In this document: positions 32,302 through 36,897 of the stretch, in pieces
Position numbering within the stretch: position 1 is the first letter of the stretch
How the letters are laid out: each line of letters starts with the position of its first letter
Assembly (NCBI GenBank): GCA_036123135.1
Contig: JAZADZ010000034.1
Coordinates: 1-36,897 of the forward strand
Origin: GCA-2716065 sp036123135
GTDB taxonomy: Bacteria; Bacteroidota; Bacteroidia; Flavobacteriales_D; Parvicellaceae
Length of the DNA stretch: 36,897 bases
Direction: 5' to 3'
Position numbers and translations under genes: made by a program
The notes under the pieces: model-generated
Told to the model about the DNA's origin: nothing
The model's database searches: none
Seen by the model: the letters and a program-made list of their open reading frames with translations, nothing else

Positions 32302-33459
32302 ATGGAACTAGATATTTTTTTCAGTCCAATTGATGAAATCAAGTATGAAAAAGAATCCATTGCTGAAAACTTCACGTCCTTTTTTTTAAACAAAAAATTT
32401 CCAGATTGGCAAAATGCTGATATTGTTTTAATTGGAGTTTGTGAAGCTAGAAACTCAACTTCAAACAAGGGTTGTAATAACGGTCAATCAAGAATTAGAG
32501 AGTCACTTTATCGTTTGAATTCAACAGTAAATTGCAATGTAGCAGATTTGGGAAATATTGTTCAAGGTAAGTCGATTGAGGATACTTATTCTGCAGTTTC
32601 GGAAGTGGTTAAAGATTTAGTTTCTAATGGAAAATTTGTTGTTATTTTAGGTGGAAGTCAAGACTTGACCTATGCAAATTACTTAGGATACGAAAAATTA
32701 GAGCAGACAATTAATCTTGTTTCTATTGATGATAAAATTGACATTTCTGCTAACGATAAATCACATTTTAGCTGTTCAAGTTTTTTAAATAAAATTGTAC
32801 TTCATCAGCCCAATTATTTATTCAATTTTAGTCAGTTGGCTTTTCAAAGCTATTACACCAAAAAAAGTCAACTTAAACTTTTAGATGATTTATATTTCGA
32901 ATATCTACGATTAGGAGATTTGCAATCCAACATTAGTCTTTCAGAACCTTTTCTCAGGAATGCAGATATTCTTTCTGTGGATTTGAAGTCCATCAGAAAA
33001 TCTGAATTTAAATCTGCAAAAGGCATTGGACCTAATGGTTTGTTTGGAAATGAAATGTGTCAATTAATGAAATATGCTGGCATGAGCGATAAACTCTCAA
33101 GTGTTGGAATATATGAATACGATTCAATTTTAGATGAAGATGGTTCAGGATGTGAACTAATTGCACAAATGGTGCTTTTTCTCATGCAAGGATTCTATTC
33201 AAGGAAAGGTGATTATCCAGCCTCTTTAAAATCGGATAATATTAAGTATGTCGTACATCACGATGAAATTGATCACAGCCTTGTTTTCTACAAGAGTCCC
33301 AAAAGCGATCGTTGGTGGTTAGAGGTTCCTTACCCCCCAAGAGAAGACTTCAAATTTGAGCGGCATCATTTAGTGCCCTGTAGCTACGAAGATTACCAAA
33401 ATGCAATGAATAAAAATATTCCAGACGTTTGGTGGAGGACTTACAGAAAGTTAAATTAG
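32302..33459 (+). CDS. Arginase/formimidoylglutamase-family protein with degenerate metal site
   Basis: 385 residues with the ureohydrolase fold pattern: ADIVLIGVCEARNST, a core strand VVILGGSQDLTY, NLVSIDDKIDIS, ADILSVDLKSIR, and GIYEYDSILDEDGSG near the usual catalytic-Glu region. In active family members the six manganese ligands lie in GG-D-H, D-A-H-x-D and S-x-D-x-D. Here GGSQD (117-121) replaces the His by Gln, DDKID (143-147) replaces the His by Lys, and SVDLK (225-229) replaces the second Asp by Lys, so three of six ligands are lost. Hydrolase activity of the normal kind is therefore unlikely. Annotation pipelines often call this family formimidoylglutamase. It sits between topA (3-base gap) and the type IX secretion genes. 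Confidence 0.8.
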   Translation: MELDIFFSPIDEIKYEKESIAENFTSFFLNKKFPDWQNADIVLIGVCEARNSTSNKGCNNGQSRIRESLYRLNSTVNCNVADLGNIVQGKSIEDTYSAVSEVVKDLVSNGKFVVILGGSQDLTYANYLGYEKLEQTINLVSIDDKIDISANDKSHFSCSSFLNKIVLHQPNYLFNFSQLAFQSYYTKKSQLKLLDDLYFEYLRLGDLQSNISLSEPFLRNADILSVDLKSIRKSEFKSAKGIGPNGLFGNEMCQLMKYAGMSDKLSSVGIYEYDSILDEDGSGCELIAQMVLFLMQGFYSRKGDYPASLKSDNIKYVVHHDEIDHSLVFYKSPKSDRWWLEVPYPPREDFKFERHHLVPCSYEDYQNAMNKNIPDVWWRTYRKLN

Positions 33460-33580
33460 ATTTTTTATCTTATATTTACAGTTGTTAAAACTATTATTTG
33501 TATTGTAAATTTAATTAAATTAGCAACTTTCATTTTACAAAAGCTATTAAATCGTTTCAAAGTTTACAAATGATTACCTT

Positions 33581-34519
33581 ATGAAAAGATTAATTATATC
33601 CCTTTCCTTTTTTATTGGAGCTTTTAATTTAAGTGCCCAACAAGATTATCAGTTTACTCACTACATGTTTGATAATCTTTCTTTCAACCCAGGTTATGCT
33701 GGACTATCCCAAAGTATTTGTGCAACGGTATTGTTTAGACAGCAGTGGGCAGGCTTCGATGGTAGTCCTACAACTGCCTTGATTAACGTACATGCACCAA
33801 TTGAAACTCTTAGAGGAGGTATAGGATTTTCTTATTTGAACGATCAGCTAGGTTTTGAGAAAAACAACATAGCTCGATTAAGCTATTCCTATCATATGAG
33901 TGTTGGTGTTGGTGAATTAGGTATTGGCTTAAGTGCTGGAATCATTCAGAAAAGTTTTGATGCTACTTGGATAACACCAGACCAAGGTACATCTTTTCAA
34001 CCTGCAGATGATAATTCTATTCCAATCAACAATGCAAGCGGTGTAGTTCCAGATTTCAACTTAGGTGTTTTTTACAGAACCAACCAGCTTTTTCTTGGCG
34101 TATCTACAACACACCTAGGTGGTTTCGAAATGGATGATTTAAATGTTAAAAACGTTCATCACTACTGGATTACTGGTGGTTACAATTATGATATCAATCC
34201 AGACTGGAGACTTAGACCAAGTCTATTGATAAAGTCTGATGCAGCCTCTACTATCATGGATTTAAACGTAAATGTATTGTACAAAAGCATGATATGGGCG
34301 GGTGCAACTTACAGGTTAGGTGATGCCCTTGCACCAATGATGGGATATCAGCATTCCTTTGAAGATGGTGCAACATTAAGAATTGGTTATTCTTATGGAA
34401 TAACAACATCTGATTTAGGAAATTACAACAATGGTTCTCATGATATTATGTTAAACTATTGTTTTAACCTTGACAAGCCCCCAGTTTTACAGAAATCAAA
34501 AAACCCGAGGTTTTTATAA
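33581..34519 (+). CDS. porP: PorP/SprF family type IX secretion membrane protein
   Basis: Outer-membrane protein of the type IX secretion system, 312 residues. Signal peptide KRLIISLSFFIGAFNLSAQ, then the family signature QDYQFTHYMFDNLSFNPGYAG and RQQWAGFDGSPTTALINVHAPI, GGIGFSYLNDQLGFEKNN, later LFLGVSTTHL and a C-terminal series of beta strands (NVLYKSMIWAGATYRL, MMGYQHSFEDGATLRIGYSYG, HDIMLNYCFNL). Family members attach secreted cargo or anchor the motor at the outer membrane. Placement directly before gldK matches porP-porK in Porphyromonas, so this is the core PorP rather than one of the many cargo-specific SprF paralogues. The 121 bases upstream contain no clear terminator or full promoter. 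Confidence 0.92.
   Translation: MKRLIISLSFFIGAFNLSAQQDYQFTHYMFDNLSFNPGYAGLSQSICATVLFRQQWAGFDGSPTTALINVHAPIETLRGGIGFSYLNDQLGFEKNNIARLSYSYHMSVGVGELGIGLSAGIIQKSFDATWITPDQGTSFQPADDNSIPINNASGVVPDFNLGVFYRTNQLFLGVSTTHLGGFEMDDLNVKNVHHYWITGGYNYDINPDWRLRPSLLIKSDAASTIMDLNVNVLYKSMIWAGATYRLGDALAPMMGYQHSFEDGATLRIGYSYGITTSDLGNYNNGSHDIMLNYCFNLDKPPVLQKSKNPRFL
34499..34515 (+). terminator. Weak terminator-like hairpin at the end of porP
   Basis: AAAAACC (34499-34505) pairs with GGTTTTT (34509-34515) around a CGA triloop; it overlaps the last codons of porP. The T-run is part of the stem, so termination is at best partial and may set the porP/gldK ratio. Confidence 0.35.
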
Positions 34520-34629
34520 AATAAATGAAACTTTAAAAAATTAGCTTCGTTATAGCAATCGCCAATAGTTAATCTTAAAATACATATTTTAACCTTATTA
34601 GGCGAAGAAAACTTTTAAAAAAAGGGAGC

Positions 34630-36120
34630 ATGAAAAAGATATTATATATAATAGCAATTTTTACTCTTTTCACGAGCTGTTCTGATGGTAGCAGAGGTGA
34701 GCTAACTGGTGTTTACGGAAGACAAGTCTGGTATCATCCAGATCCATATGGAATGCTTTACATTCCAGCTGGAAGTTTTAATATGGGCCAGAGCGACCAG
34801 GACGTGCCAATGGCGCATTATTCTAGAACCAAAACTGTTTCTCAAGCTGCATTCTACATGGATCAAACTGAGATTTCCAATAATGAGTATAGACAATTTG
34901 TTTTTTGGGTTAGAGATTCAATTGCGCGAAGAATTTTAGGTGCTGAATTTCCTGAGGACTTCATGGTTCCAACATTTGATGATGAATTAGAACAAAAGGA
35001 TGAAGACAAATGGACTTTGAACTGGAACAAAAGGTTTAGGTACCTTTCTATGAACCCAGATCGTGGTGACAACGAAGAATATGCTCCATTGCTTGCTAGC
35101 ATGTACTTAAATCCCAGTGAGCGTTTTTACCAGCGCAAGGAGATTGATACAAGGAAATTAATGTTTGAATATTACTGGGTAGATTTACAAGAAGCTGCTC
35201 GAAAAGGAAGACCTTTAATAAAAAGATTATCCAACGATGAAGCTGAGTCCGATGAAGAACACCGAGCTACATTAAAGAACCCTAACATGCCTTTCCCAGC
35301 TGAACCTGGACAAAGTCAGGGACGTGATTATGACTTAGGTTTTAGGAACTCTAAAGGCCAGAACAACGCCATTAGAGGACATGAAGATCGATCTAGATTT
35401 ATCATTAAAGAGGTAATCAATGTTTATCCAGATACACTTTGTTGGATTCACGACTTTACCTACAGCAATAACGTTGCTCAAACCAACATGTATTTTTGGC
35501 ATCCAGCTTACGACGATTATCCTGTTGTTGGTGTGACCTGGCAACAAGCAACTGCATTTAATGTTTGGAGAACACAACTTTTGAATAGCTATAGAGGTAG
35601 AAACTGGCAATCTTATGTTCAAGATTTTAGACTTCCTACAGAAACTGAATGGGAGTATGCATCTAGAGGTGGTTTGGATTTAAATCCATATCCTTGGGGA
35701 GGTCCTTACATTCGAAATTCAAGAGGTTGTTTCTTAGGCAACTTCAAACCAATGCGAGGTAGATACATGGAAGATGGTGGATTTCATACCGTTAAAGTAA
35801 ATTCGTACCATCCCAACGATTATGGATTATATTGTATGTCGGGAAATGTTTCTGAGTGGTGTAGTACTGCTTACGACGAGTCGATATACGAATATGGTCA
35901 CGATTTGAATACAGAATATACATACAACGCGTTGGACCACGATCCTCCTTCAATGAAACGAAAAGTAATTCGTGGAGGTTCTTGGAAAGACATTGGATAT
36001 TATCTTCAAACAGGTACTCGTTCTTTTGAATACCAAGATACTGCCAAGTCATATATAGGGTTTAGATGTGTTATGTCCTACTTGGGTAGAGGTGGTCCGA
36101 ATAAAGAAGGTGATATATAA
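34630..36120 (+). CDS. gldK: Type IX secretion system lipoprotein GldK (PorK)
   Basis: Periplasm-facing outer-membrane lipoprotein that forms the ring with GldN (PorN) around the type IX machinery. 496 residues. Lipoprotein signal KKILYIIAIFTLFTSC with Cys17. The body is a formylglycine-generating-enzyme/sulfatase-modifying fold: MLYIPAGSFNMGQSD, FYMDQTEISNNEYRQF, YPVVGVTWQQATAFNVW, RLPTETEWEYASRGG, YPWGG, NDYGLYCMSGNVSEWC and KVIRGGSWKDIGYYLQTGTR with GFRCVMSY. An acidic insertion (about 85-250) interrupts the fold as in other GldK/PorK. It follows porP by 110 bases and precedes gldL by 60. Confidence 0.95.
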   Translation: MKKILYIIAIFTLFTSCSDGSRGELTGVYGRQVWYHPDPYGMLYIPAGSFNMGQSDQDVPMAHYSRTKTVSQAAFYMDQTEISNNEYRQFVFWVRDSIARRILGAEFPEDFMVPTFDDELEQKDEDKWTLNWNKRFRYLSMNPDRGDNEEYAPLLASMYLNPSERFYQRKEIDTRKLMFEYYWVDLQEAARKGRPLIKRLSNDEAESDEEHRATLKNPNMPFPAEPGQSQGRDYDLGFRNSKGQNNAIRGHEDRSRFIIKEVINVYPDTLCWIHDFTYSNNVAQTNMYFWHPAYDDYPVVGVTWQQATAFNVWRTQLLNSYRGRNWQSYVQDFRLPTETEWEYASRGGLDLNPYPWGGPYIRNSRGCFLGNFKPMRGRYMEDGGFHTVKVNSYHPNDYGLYCMSGNVSEWCSTAYDESIYEYGHDLNTEYTYNALDHDPPSMKRKVIRGGSWKDIGYYLQTGTRSFEYQDTAKSYIGFRCVMSYLGRGGPNKEGDI

Positions 36121-36180
36121 TTATCGTATAGTCCCTGCAACCGTAAATGTTTAACATATAACAATTAAAATTTAAAAAAA

Positions 36181-36897
36181 ATGAGTGGAGGAAATAGTTT
36201 TTTTGAAAGTAAAAAATTTAAAAATGTAATGAAATACATCTATGGATGGGGAGCATCCATAGTTATCGTTGGTGCACTTTTCAAAATTTTGCACTGGCCT
36301 GGTGCCAATATTATGCTAATTGTTGGTTTGTTAACTGAAGCTGGTATATTCTTTATTTCTGTTTTTGAACCTGTTCATGAAGAATTAGATTGGACTTTGG
36401 TTTACCCTGAATTAGCTTTAGGTCACGCTGACGATGACATCCACTCATTGCCTGAATCAGGCTCGTCTGACGAAACTATCGTTGAGCAGTTGGACAATAT
36501 GCTAGCAGAATCTAAAATAGAACCAGAACTAATCGAAAGTTTAGGTGCTGGAATGCGAAACCTTAGTGATTCTGCCAACAAACTAAATGACATCAGTTCT
36601 GCCTCTGATGCTACTGAAGAATATGTCGCCAATTTAAAGGGGGCCTCTAGTAAAGTTGGTGAGTTAAGCAGTGCTTATGAGACTGCCGCCAATTCTATTG
36701 CTGAAATTACTGCTGCCTCATCCGGTGTCGATGGAGGGTTTGGAGAACAGCTTGACAAAGTTTCTGGAAATCTATCAGCTCTTAATAACGTATATGAAAT
36801 GCAGTTAAAAGGTGCTACTGATCATTTGCAAGTAACTGAGGAAATGTATTCTGGTATAAACCAATTAATGTCTAACCTACATTCTTCATTAGACGAT
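36181..36897 (+). CDS. gldL: Type IX secretion / gliding motor protein GldL (PorL), 3' truncated by window
   Basis: Inner-membrane stator component that, with GldM (PorM), uses the proton gradient to drive type IX secretion and gliding. 239 codons are in the window and the frame is still open at the last base. N-terminal FFESKKFKNVMKYIYGWGAS leads into two membrane helices (about 19-37 and 43-62); Glu53 in the second helix (LLTEAGIFF) corresponds to the membrane glutamate shown to be essential for proton use in F. johnsoniae GldL. After FEPVHEE comes a cytoplasmic helical region (MLAESKIEPELIESLGAGMRNL, repeated Ser/Ala-rich coiled-coil segments). gldM and gldN are expected just beyond the window. 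Start: ATG at 36181. Confidence 0.95.
   Translation, partial: MSGGNSFFESKKFKNVMKYIYGWGASIVIVGALFKILHWPGANIMLIVGLLTEAGIFFISVFEPVHEELDWTLVYPELALGHADDDIHSLPESGSSDETIVEQLDNMLAESKIEPELIESLGAGMRNLSDSANKLNDISSASDATEEYVANLKGASSKVGELSSAYETAANSIAEITAASSGVDGGFGEQLDKVSGNLSALNNVYEMQLKGATDHLQVTEEMYSGINQLMSNLHSSLDD

Noticed and set aside
34540..34610. Long-range inverted repeat before gldK (CTTCGTT and GGCGAAG)
   Set aside because: Seven pairs with two G-T pairs and a loop of about 60 bases is not convincing as a structure or riboswitch.
1..36897. CRISPR arrays, insertion sequences, toxin-antitoxin or phage genes
   Set aside because: None seen: no regularly spaced repeats, no transposase motifs, and gene content is core throughout.

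Overview
The window is a stretch of core chromosome from a low-GC member of the Bacteroidota, most likely a marine or freshwater Flavobacteriales relative. The evidence is: type IX secretion genes (PorP/SprF family, gldK, gldL); a PF14121-type putative porin; a DUF3467 gene directly after rpoC; promoter elements of the Bacteroidota type (TTTG, about 19-20 bases, TAnnTTTG); almost no Shine-Dalgarno sequences; and tRNA genes that mostly lack an encoded CCA end. No phage, insertion sequence, CRISPR array or defence locus is visible.

Left part (1-16,130): the end of an acyl-CoA dehydrogenase gene, then rpsU-xerC-hpf, four tRNAs (Thr-TGT, Tyr-GTA, Gly-TCC, Thr-GGT), tuf, tRNA-Trp, secE, nusG, rplK, rplA, rplJ, rplL, rpoB, rpoC and a DUF3467 gene. 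This is the ancient translation/transcription cluster; the order Thr-Tyr-Gly-Thr-tuf-secE-nusG-rplKAJL-rpoBC also occurs in E. coli. Hairpins mark the rpsU end, the hpf end, the tuf/tRNA-Trp gap, the rplL/rpoB gap and the end of the DUF3467 gene.

Middle (16,131-29,628): on the plus strand, an outer-membrane putative porin, acetyl-CoA synthetase and an unrecognised lipoprotein. Then a long minus-strand block, read right to left: miaB, a sigma-54-type activator without receiver domain, lptE, a helical-repeat-like protein, secG, groES, groEL (with a clear terminator), then a sensor kinase and its OmpR-type response regulator. miaB through secG are packed with gaps of 0-10 bases or overlaps and form one probable operon, linking tRNA modification, LPS export and protein export. 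groESL has its own upstream regulatory region.

Right part (29,629-36,897): a divergent intergenic region carrying a well-formed miaB promoter with a palindrome over its -33 box and a 22-base perfect AT palindrome on the topA side; then topA, an arginase-fold protein that has lost half of its metal ligands, a PorP/SprF-family gene, gldK and the 5' part of gldL, which runs off the window. The porP-gldK-gldL order resembles porPKL of Porphyromonas.

I do not see a convincing new multi-gene system. The points most worth a second look are regulatory (shared TGACA/TGTCA half-sites at miaB and groES, terminators fused to starts or promoters, the topA palindrome) and three poorly understood proteins (arginase-like pseudoenzyme, orphan lipoprotein after acs, DUF3467).
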